This document shows positions 45,272 through 54,856 of a stretch of 64,000 nucleotides of DNA, piece after piece. The stretch lies in contig NZ_CP074372.1 in NCBI RefSeq assembly GCF_018362995.1, forward strand, positions 3,534,001-3,598,000, given 5' to 3'. The DNA comes from Chryseobacterium indologenes. GTDB taxonomy: Bacteria > Bacteroidota > Bacteroidia > Flavobacteriales > Weeksellaceae. Under the pieces are notes generated by a model. That model saw only the letters and a list, made by a program, of their open reading frames with translations, did not search any database and had not been told where the DNA came from. Each line of letters opens with the position of its first letter. The first letter of the stretch is position 1. A program made the position numbers and the translations under genes.

Positions 45272-47313
45272 ACACACGTTATTTTAAAATTTTTTCCATC
45301 CTTGTTGTCATCGCCCTTATTTTTGTGGCGAGGCTTGCCTATTTACAGTTGTTTACAGACCGTTATGCATTAAATGCAGCGAATACCTCCATCAAAACCG
45401 AATATGTGATTCCACAGCGTGGAGTCATTTTTGACAGAAATGGTAAAATTATGGTAGGTAACCAGCCTGCTTATGAAGTCTCTTTTACACAGGCTTTAAT
45501 GCGGCCGGATTTTGATACGCTCGGGTTCTGTAGTCTTATGAAGATTTCCAAAGCGGATTTTATCAAAAGAATTGATGTTATTAAAAAGGAAAAATACTAT
45601 TCCAAACTGACTCCGATGACCTTTCTGAAGGATCTGAGCAGAGAAGAGATCGCAAGGGTTCAGGAAATTATTTTTAAATATCCGGCTTTTAATATTGTAC
45701 AAAGACCTCAGCGTCAATATGAAGTCTCTACTTCAGGTAATCTTCTGGGATATACCAGTGAAGTAAATGAGCGTGAAATAAAAAAAGATTCTACCTACTA
45801 TTTACCGGGAGACTTTATCGGAAAAACCGGAGTTGAAAAGTCCTATGAAAAAGAACTCCGTGGAGTAAAAGGGGTGAAATATATCCAGAAAGATATCAGG
45901 CTCCGAAATATTGGCCCTTACAAAAACGGATCTCTGGATAAAGATGTAATTACAGGGAAAGACATTACATTAACCATCGATTATGATCTTCAGAGAACCG
46001 CTGAAGAAATGCTTGTCAATAAACATGGTGCAATCGTAGCTTTAGACCCTAATAACGGGGAAGTACTGGTTGCGGCTACCGGACCGGATATTGACCCGAA
46101 TCTTTTCACCGGACCTTACAAATCAAAAAATTTATATGCTCTGTCAAAAGATACGCTTTACGAAAATAAGCCCACTTTTGACCGTTCTTTGCAGGCAGGA
46201 TATCCCCCGGGATCAACGTTCAAACTGTTGACTGCGCTGGCGGCCATGCAGATGGGAGTAATGGATGAAAAGACTATTTTCCCTTGTGGAGGTGGGTTTT
46301 TCTATAAAGGAAAAAGAATTAAAGGACATGGTGGAGCAGATCCGCTTATTCCTTCCATTCAGGTTTCCAGTAACTGTTTTTTTACCTACGCATTTATTGC
46401 CATTATCAAAAAATACCCTGGAAATCCTTCAAAAGGTGTTGATGAATGGAAGAAGATCATGAGCAGCTTTGGAGTTGGAGAGTTTTTAAATAATGATTTT
46501 GCCGTAGGTGCAAAAGGGAGAATTCCTTCCGGAGATTTTTATGAGAAACGATTTAAAGCCATCATGAAAGCAAGCGGTTCCAAAAGAACTGACTTTAAAA
46601 ACTGGGACGAAATGTCAACCGGAGCTATTTATAACGGAATGGGTCAGGGAGATGTTTTGGTAACGCCTATTCAGCTGGCCAATTATGTAGGTGCTATCGC
46701 TAACAAAGGATGGTATTATACACCTCATATCGTTAAAGCAATTGATGGAAAACCTAATCCTGATCCAAGATTTAAGGTTAAACATAAAACATTAGTTGAT
46801 CCAAAGCATTTCGAACCTGTTTTAAAAGGTATGGAAGCTGTGGTTTTGAGAGGAACGGCAAGGGGATTAAAATCCAATGACTTTACACAATTAGCCAAAA
46901 CAGGTACCGCACAGGTACCGCAAGGAAAGGATAACTCTATCTTTGTATTGATTGCTCCTGCTGAAAAACCTAAAATTGTTGTAGTAGCAGTGATGGAGCA
47001 TGCAGGATTCGGAGCAACGTGGGCTGGCCCGGCCTGTACGGTAATTGCTGAAAAATACATTACAGGGGATCTGAAGCGTGAAAATCTTTATAAAAAGATG
47101 ATCACCTCGAGTTTCATGCCGGAATATAAAAGGCAGTGGATTTCAGATTTGAAACGTAAAGGGTTATACGTTGATCCTAAACCGGATTCAATTAAACAAA
47201 AAAGAATAAAGGACAGTCTGGATCTTGTTAAGCAACAAAAAGCCAAGCTGCAAAAGAAAATAGAAGAGGAAGCTAAAAAGAATAATACTGCTAAAAAAAC
47301 TGTCAAGCAATGA
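45268..47313 (+). CDS. mrdA: Penicillin-binding protein 2 (elongasome transpeptidase)
   Basis: 681-aa class B PBP. One N-terminal membrane helix, a dimerisation/pedestal domain (IPQRGVIFDRNGKIMVGN), then a transpeptidase with SxxK in PPGSTFKLL, SxN in SSNC and KTGT in AKTGTAQ. Crosslinks lateral-wall peptidoglycan with RodA. The start is TTG at 45268 overlapping the mreD stop (TTGA), giving LNTRYFKIF, which matches flavobacterial PBP2 starts; coupled translation is likely. Ends in a Lys-rich coil (QKAKLQKKIEEEAKK). Confidence 0.95.
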   Translation: MNTRYFKIFSILVVIALIFVARLAYLQLFTDRYALNAANTSIKTEYVIPQRGVIFDRNGKIMVGNQPAYEVSFTQALMRPDFDTLGFCSLMKISKADFIKRIDVIKKEKYYSKLTPMTFLKDLSREEIARVQEIIFKYPAFNIVQRPQRQYEVSTSGNLLGYTSEVNEREIKKDSTYYLPGDFIGKTGVEKSYEKELRGVKGVKYIQKDIRLRNIGPYKNGSLDKDVITGKDITLTIDYDLQRTAEEMLVNKHGAIVALDPNNGEVLVAATGPDIDPNLFTGPYKSKNLYALSKDTLYENKPTFDRSLQAGYPPGSTFKLLTALAAMQMGVMDEKTIFPCGGGFFYKGKRIKGHGGADPLIPSIQVSSNCFFTYAFIAIIKKYPGNPSKGVDEWKKIMSSFGVGEFLNNDFAVGAKGRIPSGDFYEKRFKAIMKASGSKRTDFKNWDEMSTGAIYNGMGQGDVLVTPIQLANYVGAIANKGWYYTPHIVKAIDGKPNPDPRFKVKHKTLVDPKHFEPVLKGMEAVVLRGTARGLKSNDFTQLAKTGTAQVPQGKDNSIFVLIAPAEKPKIVVVAVMEHAGFGATWAGPACTVIAEKYITGDLKRENLYKKMITSSFMPEYKRQWISDLKRKGLYVDPKPDSIKQKRIKDSLDLVKQQKAKLQKKIEEEAKKNNTAKKTVKQ

Positions 47314-48539
47314 AATGGACTGAAGGAATAGATAAATTAGGCCTTGGGCTGTATTTCCTGCTTTGTGTTTTTGCCATTGCAAATATTTACAGTGTTGACC
47401 AGAAACTTGGGGAAAAGCAATTGATCTTTTTCTGTATTTCGCTGTTTGTAGGACTTATTATATTTTTCAGCAGAAGTAAGTTCTTTGAAAATATGGCCGG
47501 GATTATTTACATTGGCGGAGTCTTGCTGCTTATCGGACTTTTTCCATTTGGGAAAGAAATTTTAGGACAAAAGAACTGGTATAAGTTTGGAAGTTTTACC
47601 ATGCAGCCTGTAGAATTTGCGAAAATAGGAACAGCGCTGATGCTTGCCAACTATGTTTCCGGGCCGGATTTTAATCTTAAAAACAGGAAGTCTTTATTGA
47701 CTACTTTAGCGATTATAGGAGTTCCGGCGGTTGTGGTTCTTGCTATTCCGGATGTAGGTTCCATGCTTGTATTTATTGCATTTTTTATTGCTTTATACAG
47801 GGAAGGACTGAGTGGTCTCTTGTTTGGGGTAGGGTTTCTTTTTGCCGGGGTTTTTCTGATTTCATTAGCTGTTCCCCCTATTTATGTTGTAATAGCAGTT
47901 CTGGTAATTGCCGGTATTTTGATTGCAATGAATTATCATAGAATGTCCTGGGATGTAATTTCTATTTCGGGAATTTCAGGATCTATTCTTTTACTGTGCG
48001 GGCTGGCTTTCGCATCTCCAACTATTTTAGAAAAACTTCCTAAACACCAGAGAGAAAGAATTGATGTTCTTTATAAAGGTGAAAAGGCATTTAGAGATAC
48101 TTCAGGATACAATTTATTATATTCCAAAACAGCTATCGGATCTGGTGGACTTTGGGGGAAAGGATACCGTGAAGGATCTGTTACCCAGGGAAAATTTGTA
48201 CCCGAGCAGGAAACGGATTATATATTTTGTACAGTAGGAGAAGAGTGGGGCTTTTTAGGAAGTGCAATTCTTATCTTATGCTACATGGTTTATATCGGAA
48301 GGATATACTATCTCGCAGAAAGGCAGAAGTCTACTTTTAACCGGGTCTTCGGATATTGTTTTGCCTCGATTCTTCTGATGCACTTTTCGATCAATTTAGG
48401 GATGGTTATGGGGCTTTTCCCTACGGTTGGGATTCCTCTTCCGTATTTCAGTTATGGAGGAAGTTCTCTGTTGGCATTCTCTATGATGACTTTTATTTTC
48501 TTTAAACTTAATTATTCGGATAAAAACAGCTTGGTGTAA
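47310..48539 (+). CDS. rodA: Peptidoglycan glycosyltransferase RodA
   Basis: 409-aa SEDS polymerase with about ten membrane helices. Family landmarks: YKFGSFTMQPVEFAKIGTALML with the conserved Glu-Pro-type region, IPDVGSMLVFIAFFIALY, and the C-terminal FPTVGIPLPYFSYGGSSLLAFSMM. Starts in an ATGA overlap with mrdA. Works with PBP2 and MreBCD on side-wall growth. Confidence 0.97.
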   Translation: MKWTEGIDKLGLGLYFLLCVFAIANIYSVDQKLGEKQLIFFCISLFVGLIIFFSRSKFFENMAGIIYIGGVLLLIGLFPFGKEILGQKNWYKFGSFTMQPVEFAKIGTALMLANYVSGPDFNLKNRKSLLTTLAIIGVPAVVVLAIPDVGSMLVFIAFFIALYREGLSGLLFGVGFLFAGVFLISLAVPPIYVVIAVLVIAGILIAMNYHRMSWDVISISGISGSILLLCGLAFASPTILEKLPKHQRERIDVLYKGEKAFRDTSGYNLLYSKTAIGSGGLWGKGYREGSVTQGKFVPEQETDYIFCTVGEEWGFLGSAILILCYMVYIGRIYYLAERQKSTFNRVFGYCFASILLMHFSINLGMVMGLFPTVGIPLPYFSYGGSSLLAFSMMTFIFFKLNYSDKNSLV

Positions 48540-48646
48540 TGGTCTTTTAAGATCAAAAAAATCAACGGTTAAAAGCTGAAATTTTTATTCTTAATTTAAA
48601 ATCCGCCTATGGGTGGAGTATATTGCCATTGATAAATCATGAAAAT

Positions 48647-49222
48647 ATGAAAGAAGCTTATTTCCTGGATCAGGATTTTGAAAACACAGACTTTTCTCAG
48701 CTGGAAAAAGGAGAGTATGAAAACTGTACTTTCCGCAACTGTAATTTTGAATATGCAAACCTTTCCGGATTCAGCTTTACAGACTGCGAATTTATAGAAT
48801 GTAACCTCAGCATGGCAAAGCTTATGAGAACAGCTTTTCATAGTGTGATTTTCAAAGAATGTAAAATGTTTGGCCTTCAGTTTAATGATTGTAATGCTTT
48901 CGGTTTATCTTTTACATTTGATGGATGTGCTTTGAATAATTCAGTTTTTTACCAGACCTCCATTAAGAAAACGATTTTTAAAAATTCGAGGTTAATTGAG
49001 GTAGACTTTACTGAATGTGATGCATCAAATGCTGTCTTTAATAACTGTGATCTGTCAGGCGCTGTTTTCGATACTACAAACCTTGAAAAAGCAGATTTTA
49101 GAACTTCTGTCAACTATTCAATAGATCCGGCTTTAAACAAGCTTAAAAAGGCCAAATTTTCACTTTCTGAAATATATGGGTTATTGTACAAACTGGATAT
49201 TGAAATCGATAAGAACAGTTAA
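48647..49222 (+). CDS. Pentapeptide-repeat protein
   Basis: 191 aa from ATG 48647 (MKEAYFLDQDFENTDF); a TTG at 48623 could extend it. Nearly all of it follows the A(D/N)LxX pentapeptide pattern (CTFRNCNFEYANLSGFSF, CDLSGAVFDTTNLEKADF), predicting a four-sided right-handed beta-helix. It is cysteine-rich for the family. Some such proteins mimic DNA and protect gyrase (Qnr/McbG), others have unknown roles; this one is not assignable. Separated from rodA by 107 bases; terminator at 49276-49293. Confidence 0.85.
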   Translation: MKEAYFLDQDFENTDFSQLEKGEYENCTFRNCNFEYANLSGFSFTDCEFIECNLSMAKLMRTAFHSVIFKECKMFGLQFNDCNAFGLSFTFDGCALNNSVFYQTSIKKTIFKNSRLIEVDFTECDASNAVFNNCDLSGAVFDTTNLEKADFRTSVNYSIDPALNKLKKAKFSLSEIYGLLYKLDIEIDKNS

Positions 49223-49275
49223 TATCTTCATCGTGTCCTAATTGCTTATAAAAATATCTATATTGAATCAATAGG

Positions 49276-49293
49276 AGCGGGTTTTAATCCGCT
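49276..49293 (+). terminator. Terminator of the pentapeptide gene
   Basis: AGCGGGTT / AATCCGCT hairpin (one G-U) followed by TTTCTCTTTT. Confidence 0.65.
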
Positions 49294-49359
49294 TTTCTCT
49301 TTTAATGTACATTCTTCACTACCACAAGCTGAAACTTAGTGCAAATAGGATAAATAAAA

Positions 49360-49383
49360 AAGCCATCAGAATTCTGATGGCTT
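49360..49383 (-). terminator. Terminator of the NlpC/P60 gene
   Basis: Perfect palindrome AAGCCATCAGAATTCTGATGGCTT followed on the minus strand by TTTTATTTATCC; 28 bases after the stop codon. Confidence 0.82.
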
Positions 49384-49410
49384 CATTATTTAAATCAATT
49401 ATTTATAAAA

Positions 49411-50121
49411 TTAAAAATTTGCTGGTGTAGCGGGAGTGATTGCTGCTAAGTTATTGTAAGCTTCTCCTTCCTCATTGATCACTCTTTTAGCGAATCTGAA
49501 CTTAGGTCCCCAATAAGAATCATTCAGTGAAGAAATCATTACTCCTTTTGATGTTGCTGCGTGGATAAACTTGATCTCACCCTCTTCAGTAACACTTTCT
49601 ACAATACCTACGTGAGAAATTCTTCTTCCGTGAGAAAAGAAAATCAAATCTCCTTTCTGTAGATCTCCTTTTTCAATTCTTTCTCCTTCCTGAGCCTGAG
49701 ATGCTGCTACTCTAGGTAAGCTAAGCCCTGCTGCTGCTCCGAATACAGAAAGAACAAAAGCTGAACAATCTATACCGTTTCTTGTAGTTCCTCCGTATCT
49801 GTATGGAGTCCCAAGGTATGTTTCAGCTTCTTCAAGGATACCGTCAATGGTTTTATTATGTTTGATTACTTTCGCAATCTCAGAATTCTTAACTGCTTTT
49901 TTAGCACTAGCGATAGATGCAGCCTTTTCAGCTAAGAAAGAGTCGATAAGTTTCTGCTTATCCTGCTCCATTCTTTTGTTATCTAAAGAAGCTAGTTTGG
50001 CATCTGTTTTGTATTCTTTTGTGTAAGTTGCTGGTTTTGAAACCACATAATTTGTAGCACACGATTGCAATGAAACTGTAGTAACTAAAGCAACTAAATA
50101 AAACAAAACTCTTTTCTTCAT
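49411..50121 (-). CDS. NlpC/P60 (C40) peptidoglycan hydrolase lipoprotein
   Basis: 236-aa lipoprotein (lipobox LQSC, Cys21). Residues ~30-95 are a charged helical linker; the C40 domain begins at EAETYLGTPYRYGGTTRNGIDCSAFV with the catalytic Cys, followed by the His in GRRISHVGIVESV and a third polar residue near KFIHAATSKG. Cleaves gamma-D-Glu/diamino-acid bonds in peptidoglycan stem peptides (family knowledge). A -7-like TACTTTTG lies at 50173-50180. Confidence 0.93.
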   Translation of the reverse strand: MKKRVLFYLVALVTTVSLQSCATNYVVSKPATYTKEYKTDAKLASLDNKRMEQDKQKLIDSFLAEKAASIASAKKAVKNSEIAKVIKHNKTIDGILEEAETYLGTPYRYGGTTRNGIDCSAFVLSVFGAAAGLSLPRVAASQAQEGERIEKGDLQKGDLIFFSHGRRISHVGIVESVTEEGEIKFIHAATSKGVMISSLNDSYWGPKFRFAKRVINEEGEAYNNLAAITPATPANF

Positions 50122-50172
50122 ATATATTTGATTATCCGTGTTAAAAAGGAATATTTATTTTCAAAAGCAATA

Positions 50173-50180
50173 CAAAAGTA
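50173..50180 (-). promoter_or_regulatory. -7 box of the NlpC/P60 gene
   Basis: TACTTTTG on the minus strand, 51 bases before the ATG; no clear -33. Confidence 0.4.
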
Positions 50181-50272
50181 AAGATTCCGAGTAAAAGACC
50201 CCTGATATGATAATTTTCAGGATCTTACTTTAACACATTTTAACATATTATTTACATATGTTAAAGAAAAAT

Positions 50273-50309
50273 AAACCGCAACGGCCTATTTTTGGTAAGT
50301 ATGCGGTTT
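50273..50309. other. Orphan hairpin between glnN and the NlpC/P60 gene
   Basis: Arms AAACCGCA (50273-50280) and TGCGGTTT (50302-50309), 21-base loop, T run on the plus side and A/T-rich on both. It is not needed by either neighbour: glnN has its own terminator and the NlpC gene starts further left. It might end an unannotated short RNA. The rest of this 339-base gap shows nothing else. Confidence 0.4.
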
Positions 50310-50409
50310 TTTTTATTAAGATTCTTTAACAAACGATATCGATTTTCTTCTATATATCAGGTTTTGCAATTTAAAGTCCTCATTTCCAAGTCTGTTAATA
50401 AAACAAAAA

Positions 50410-50435
50410 AAATTCCCCGGAAAACCGAGGAATTT
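50410..50435 (-). terminator. Terminator of glnN
   Basis: AAATTCCCCGG / CCGAGGAATTT hairpin (one wobble, AAAA loop) followed by TTTTTTTGTTTT on the minus strand; 25 bases after the stop codon. Confidence 0.82.
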
Positions 50436-50460
50436 GAACTAATATGGAACTTTACAGGTG

Positions 50461-52656
50461 TTATTTTGTGAACAACATTTCTCTGTATTTTGTCATCGGC
50501 CATAGCTCATCGTCAACCATCATTTCCAATGCATCAGAAGCTTCTCTGATAGGATCAAATAATGGTTTTACTTTGTTACAATAAGTTTCTGCCTGTTTTT
50601 GGCTGTCTGATACGCTTTTTGCGGCTTCTCTGGCTTTGATAAGATCTTCAACACCAAGTTTAATTTTAGAAACATTTTCAGAAATGCTTGTAATTAAACT
50701 CATTTGCTCTTTTGCCAAAGATTTGAATTCTTTATCACCAAAGATATCTTTAAGACCTTTTACGTTTTCAATTAACCTGTTCTGGTAATTTAACGCAGAA
50801 GGAATGATGTGGTTTCTTGCGATATCACTTAATACTCTTGCTTCAATATCAATAACAGTAGAGTATTTTTCTAATTTAATTTCGTTTCTCGCCTCAACTT
50901 CTCTGTGGTTGAAAATTCCCATTTCTTCATACAGATCTAAGAATTTCTTATCCATTTCCTGCTTTAATGCTTCTGGAGTTGTTTTAAGGTTGTTCAATCC
51001 TCTTTTCTTAGCTTCTTTCGCCCAGTCATCAGAATATCCGTCACCTTCAAACATAATGTTTTTACACTGCTTGATGTATTCTCTCAATACATTAAAGATC
51101 GCTTCGTCTTTCTTAAGACCGGTTTCAATTAAAGCGTCAACTTCTTTTTTGAAATCATTAAGCTGTTTTGCTGCAATGGTGTTCATTACCGTCATAGATT
51201 CCGCACAGTTTGCAGAAGAACCTACTGCTCTGATCTCAAATTTATTTCCTGTAAATGCAAATGGAGAAGTTCTGTTTCTATCTGTGTTATCTAACAAGAT
51301 TTCAGGAATTTTCCCAACTACATTTAATTTTAATTCTGTTTTTTCCTCTGGAGATAATTTTCCGTTGGTTACTTTCTCAAGTTCTTCCAAAACGCTGAAC
51401 AGCTGACTTCCGATAAATACAGAAATAATTGCTGGTGGAGCTTCATTAGCACCAAGTCTGTGGTCATTACTTGCAGAAGCGATACTTGCTCTTAAAAGGT
51501 CTGCATATTCGTGAACCGCTTTGATAGTGTTAACAAAGAATGTTAAGAACTGTAAGTTTTTCTTTGGGTTTCTTCCCGGGCTTAGAAGGTTTTCTCCGGT
51601 ATCTGTTGCTAAAGACCAGTTATTGTGTTTTCCGCTTCCGTTTACTCCGGCGAATGGCTTTTCGTGGAAAAGGATGTGGAAGTGGTGTTTATGAGCTACT
51701 CTTGCCATGATGTCCATCAACAATGAGTTGTGGTCTACAGCAACGTTCACTTCTTCAAACATTGGAGCAAGCTCAAACTGGTTAGGTGCAACCTCGTTGT
51801 GTCTTGTTGTTGCAGGAATTCCCAATTTCATACACTCGATTTCCAGCTCTTTCATGAAGTTCATTACCCTTGTAGGAATGGAACCGAAATAATGGTCATC
51901 TAACTGTTGTCCTTTTGCAGGAGAATGTCCTAATAATGTCTTACCTGTTAATACAAGGTCCGGACGAGATTGGTATAATGCTGAATCAACAAGGAAATAT
52001 TCCTGTTCCCAACCCAAAGTAGGAGTTACTTTCGTTACGTTTTTGTCAAAATACTGCATTACATTCGTTGCAGCTTCGTCCACAGCGTTCAAAGCTCTCA
52101 AAAGAGGTGCTTTATAATCTAATGTTTCACCTGTATAAGAGATGAAGATAGAAGGAATACATAATGTAGTTCCCATAATGAATGCCGGAGATGTAGGATC
52201 CCAAGCTGTATAACCTCTTGCCTCAAAAGTATTTCTGATACCTCCGTTAGGGAATGATGATGCATCAGGTTCCTGCTGGATAAGCATATTTCCGCTGAAT
52301 CTTTCGATAGCTCTGCCTCCTTCGATAGGAGTGAAGAAAGAATCGTGCTTTTCTGCAGTAGTACCTGTCAAAGGCTGAAACCAGTGAGTGTAGTGTGTTA
52401 CACCTTTGCTCATTGCCCAGTCTTTCATTGCTACAGCTACCTGGTCTGCAATGTGTCTCTGGATCTTAGTTCCTTTTTTAATAGCATCCATGATAGAACC
52501 GAATGCTTCTTTCGTTAAATATTCTCTCATGGTTTCTTCTGAGAAAACATTTTTACAGAATAGCTCTGATAATTTCGCAGGGATTTCAACAGAGTTGTCT
52601 TTTCTGAAATCCTTAAATGGAAGGGTTTCTAATGCTTTGAATCTTAAGGTTGACAT
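50461..52656 (-). CDS. glnN: Type III glutamine synthetase
   Basis: 731 aa, the length of GSIII (GlnN), the dodecameric glutamine synthetase common in Bacteroidota, much longer than GSI. It makes glutamine from glutamate, ammonia and ATP. Signatures: HYTHWFQPLTGTTAEKHDSF, GTTLCIPSIFISYTGE, GWEQEYFLVD (metal Glu residues), ATTRHNEVAPNQFELAPMFEE and the NGSGKHNNWS loop. Monocistronic; -7 box at 52680-52687. No amt or glnB neighbour here. Confidence 0.97.
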   Translation of the reverse strand: MSTLRFKALETLPFKDFRKDNSVEIPAKLSELFCKNVFSEETMREYLTKEAFGSIMDAIKKGTKIQRHIADQVAVAMKDWAMSKGVTHYTHWFQPLTGTTAEKHDSFFTPIEGGRAIERFSGNMLIQQEPDASSFPNGGIRNTFEARGYTAWDPTSPAFIMGTTLCIPSIFISYTGETLDYKAPLLRALNAVDEAATNVMQYFDKNVTKVTPTLGWEQEYFLVDSALYQSRPDLVLTGKTLLGHSPAKGQQLDDHYFGSIPTRVMNFMKELEIECMKLGIPATTRHNEVAPNQFELAPMFEEVNVAVDHNSLLMDIMARVAHKHHFHILFHEKPFAGVNGSGKHNNWSLATDTGENLLSPGRNPKKNLQFLTFFVNTIKAVHEYADLLRASIASASNDHRLGANEAPPAIISVFIGSQLFSVLEELEKVTNGKLSPEEKTELKLNVVGKIPEILLDNTDRNRTSPFAFTGNKFEIRAVGSSANCAESMTVMNTIAAKQLNDFKKEVDALIETGLKKDEAIFNVLREYIKQCKNIMFEGDGYSDDWAKEAKKRGLNNLKTTPEALKQEMDKKFLDLYEEMGIFNHREVEARNEIKLEKYSTVIDIEARVLSDIARNHIIPSALNYQNRLIENVKGLKDIFGDKEFKSLAKEQMSLITSISENVSKIKLGVEDLIKAREAAKSVSDSQKQAETYCNKVKPLFDPIREASDALEMMVDDELWPMTKYREMLFTK

Positions 52657-52679
52657 AATTGGGTTGATTTTTTACAGGG

Positions 52680-52687
52680 CAAATTTA
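52680..52687 (-). promoter_or_regulatory. -7 box of glnN
   Basis: TAAATTTG on the minus strand, 23 bases before the glnN ATG. No standard -33 is visible, which would suit activator control, but no operator was recognised. Confidence 0.45.
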
Positions 52688-53128
52688 CAAAAAAAATGAA
52701 TTGAAAATATTTTAACCCCAAAAATTTTAGGGGTGTTTTTAAAATTTACACAAATTAAACAATTGTTTGGGTGTTTTTGATGGGGTGAATTTCTGATTTA
52801 TGGCTAAAATTTAACATTCGCAGGTTTGGAAAACCAGAGATATTAACTTTAGCTGTACGAAAAGAGAATATACAGTCCGATATAGTAGTGGAATTGTATA
52901 CCATTAAAATTACAATTATTTTAAACTAGTTCTTGATTTTTTTTCTGAAATAAATAAAAAAATGAAAGAGAAATAGAAAATGAATACAGGAAAGGATTAA
53001 AATAATACCATAATAAGTATCAGATAAAACAATAGAGCACGTAAAAATATTCCGGAATAAACCTGCTTGCCTATAGGTTTTAAACAACTTATTAAAAGAT
53101 AGTTAAAATAAGTTGAGCGGAGATTTTG
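52688..53128. other. Divergent gene-free region between glnN and the 53152 gene
   Basis: About 440 AT-rich bases. Only very short ORFs with no support. A weak CCCC/GGGG hairpin with an AAAAATTTT core sits at 52717-52734. I see no RNA gene. Confidence 0.45.
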
Positions 53129-53136
53129 TATATTTG
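53129..53136 (+). promoter_or_regulatory. -7 box of the 53152 gene
   Basis: TATATTTG, 15 bases before the ATG at 53152. This supports that ATG over the upstream TTG at 53113. Confidence 0.5.
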
Positions 53137-53151
53137 TGTGAAATTTATTTT

Positions 53152-54843
53152 ATGACAAATTCTAGAGCAAGAGAAACAACGGAGGCTATTGAAAGACTAT
53201 ACATTTCTATGAGACATTTATTTTATAGAGGGTTTTTCAAGCCGGGAGGAGTTTCAGGAGAGAGCATCAGAAGCTTGCTGAAGACAATCAACCCAGAGAT
53301 TTATGGTACCATGAATATTCCAAGTAAATTGGAACTTGACGGGTTGATGTACGTTTTAGACAGACTTCCGGAAGGAATTGAGGAATGTGCTTTTATTCAT
53401 CTTACATCAGATGAAGGGTTTGATAAAGGAAGTTTCGAACCTATTGTTCCAAAGAAAAGAAGAAGAAACTGTTATAGAATAGACGAGCACCAGATGAATA
53501 TTGAAGTTCTTTTGGGACGTTCCGAAATTTATGACATTCTTACCCACCTGACATTCCTGTTTATAGAAGCTGATAAAATCCGTAACCTGGCATTTATCCA
53601 GGATGAAAACTGGAAACCGACCCGTGCCTTTAAGATTATCGAAGAGGTTGTGAAAGGTGAAAAAAAATTCAGCAGAAAAGAAAAAGAAGTGGCACTTATT
53701 CATCTTTCTTCTTTAATAGGAAGATCTTTTGATGAAACGCTAAGAGCTTACAATACTTTCGGTGATGATCATAATCCTGATCGTTTATTCAAAATTATCT
53801 ACAACTTAGGAAAAGTAAGTCTTGAAGATGCGAAAAGCAGCAGAGAAAGAGAAATTTATTTCAGTTCTATATTAAAGGAAAGAGTAGGACACCATTATTT
53901 TGGTGAAAAATGGGCAAATAAAGTGAAAGAGGTTTTATTTGAAAATGACCTTCATATGAGACCTTTGCACATTATTTCTGCCAATATGCATTCCGTGAAA
54001 AATATGCTGTATGCCAATAATGCTCTTAAAAAGAAGCAGCATCACGAGATCGACTATAAACTATATGAAGATATCTCCAACAAAAAAGAACTTCGTGACA
54101 AAGTATTAAAGTATGCTTTGGATGAAGGGATGATTCATATTGCTGATAAAAGCGGAAGTAATATAGATGTTCAGATTATAGACCTCAGCAAAACGGATCT
54201 GAAGAATACACCGTTTGCAGACAGTAAGTTTACAGGCGATGATGTGATCATGGTCTTCGATTATGCTTTCGGAGAGCAGGCTTTTGAGGTAATGGATGAG
54301 CTTTTAAGACCTTTTGAGCACAAAGGGGAAATCTATATGATGAAAGTGAAATCTGTTTCTATTATGGGTAAAGCGGGAATTCTTACAGGAGAAAAAGGAG
54401 ATATTATGATTCCTACTTCTCATATTTTTGAAGGAACTGCGGATAATTATCCATTTGAGAATGCATTGAAGCTTGAAGACTTCAAAGATGATGAATTAAA
54501 AGCTTTTGAAGGTCCGATGATTACGGTTCTAGGAACTTCACTGCAAAACAGAGATATCTTATCCTACTTTATGAATACTTCCTGGAAAGCCATTGGGCTT
54601 GAAATGGAAGGTGCACATTATCAGAAAGCGATCCAGGTAGCTTCAAAGATCAGACACCATATTTCACCCGATCTTTTTGTAATGTATGCTTATTATGCAT
54701 CGGATAACCCGCTGGAAACAGGAAGTACATTATCTTCAGGAGGCTTAGGTCTTACAGGAGTAAAGCCAACATATCTGATTACTTTAAGAATCCTTGAGAA
54801 GATTTTAAGAAGTGGAAAGAAAGAAGCTTCGACTAAAAAATAA
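53152..54843 (+). CDS. Uncharacterised protein with nucleoside-phosphorylase-like C-terminus
   Basis: 563 aa from ATG 53152 (MTNSRARETTEAIERLY). The first ~330 residues are mostly helical and not recognised. From about residue 360 the pattern is like the purine nucleoside phosphorylase/MTA-AMP nucleosidase fold: VIMVFDYAFGEQAFEVMDELL (core strand), SIMGKAGILTGEKGDIMIPTSHI (strand-loop order GKAG...GDIMIP), and KAIGLEMEGAHYQKAIQ, with the EMEG motif that binds ribose in this superfamily. Full-length relatives seem confined to Bacteroidota (from memory, labelled only as a domain of unknown function). A two-domain layout with a helical N-terminus recalls AMP nucleosidase. Enzyme activity is inference. 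Confidence 0.7.
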   Translation: MTNSRARETTEAIERLYISMRHLFYRGFFKPGGVSGESIRSLLKTINPEIYGTMNIPSKLELDGLMYVLDRLPEGIEECAFIHLTSDEGFDKGSFEPIVPKKRRRNCYRIDEHQMNIEVLLGRSEIYDILTHLTFLFIEADKIRNLAFIQDENWKPTRAFKIIEEVVKGEKKFSRKEKEVALIHLSSLIGRSFDETLRAYNTFGDDHNPDRLFKIIYNLGKVSLEDAKSSREREIYFSSILKERVGHHYFGEKWANKVKEVLFENDLHMRPLHIISANMHSVKNMLYANNALKKKQHHEIDYKLYEDISNKKELRDKVLKYALDEGMIHIADKSGSNIDVQIIDLSKTDLKNTPFADSKFTGDDVIMVFDYAFGEQAFEVMDELLRPFEHKGEIYMMKVKSVSIMGKAGILTGEKGDIMIPTSHIFEGTADNYPFENALKLEDFKDDELKAFEGPMITVLGTSLQNRDILSYFMNTSWKAIGLEMEGAHYQKAIQVASKIRHHISPDLFVMYAYYASDNPLETGSTLSSGGLGLTGVKPTYLITLRILEKILRSGKKEASTKK

Positions 54844-54856
54844 TTACATTTTTAAG

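Noticed and set aside
52717..52734. CCCC/GGGG hairpin as a terminator or riboswitch before glnN
   Set aside because: The stem is four G-C pairs only, it lies upstream of the likely glnN promoter, and no aptamer pattern is recognised.
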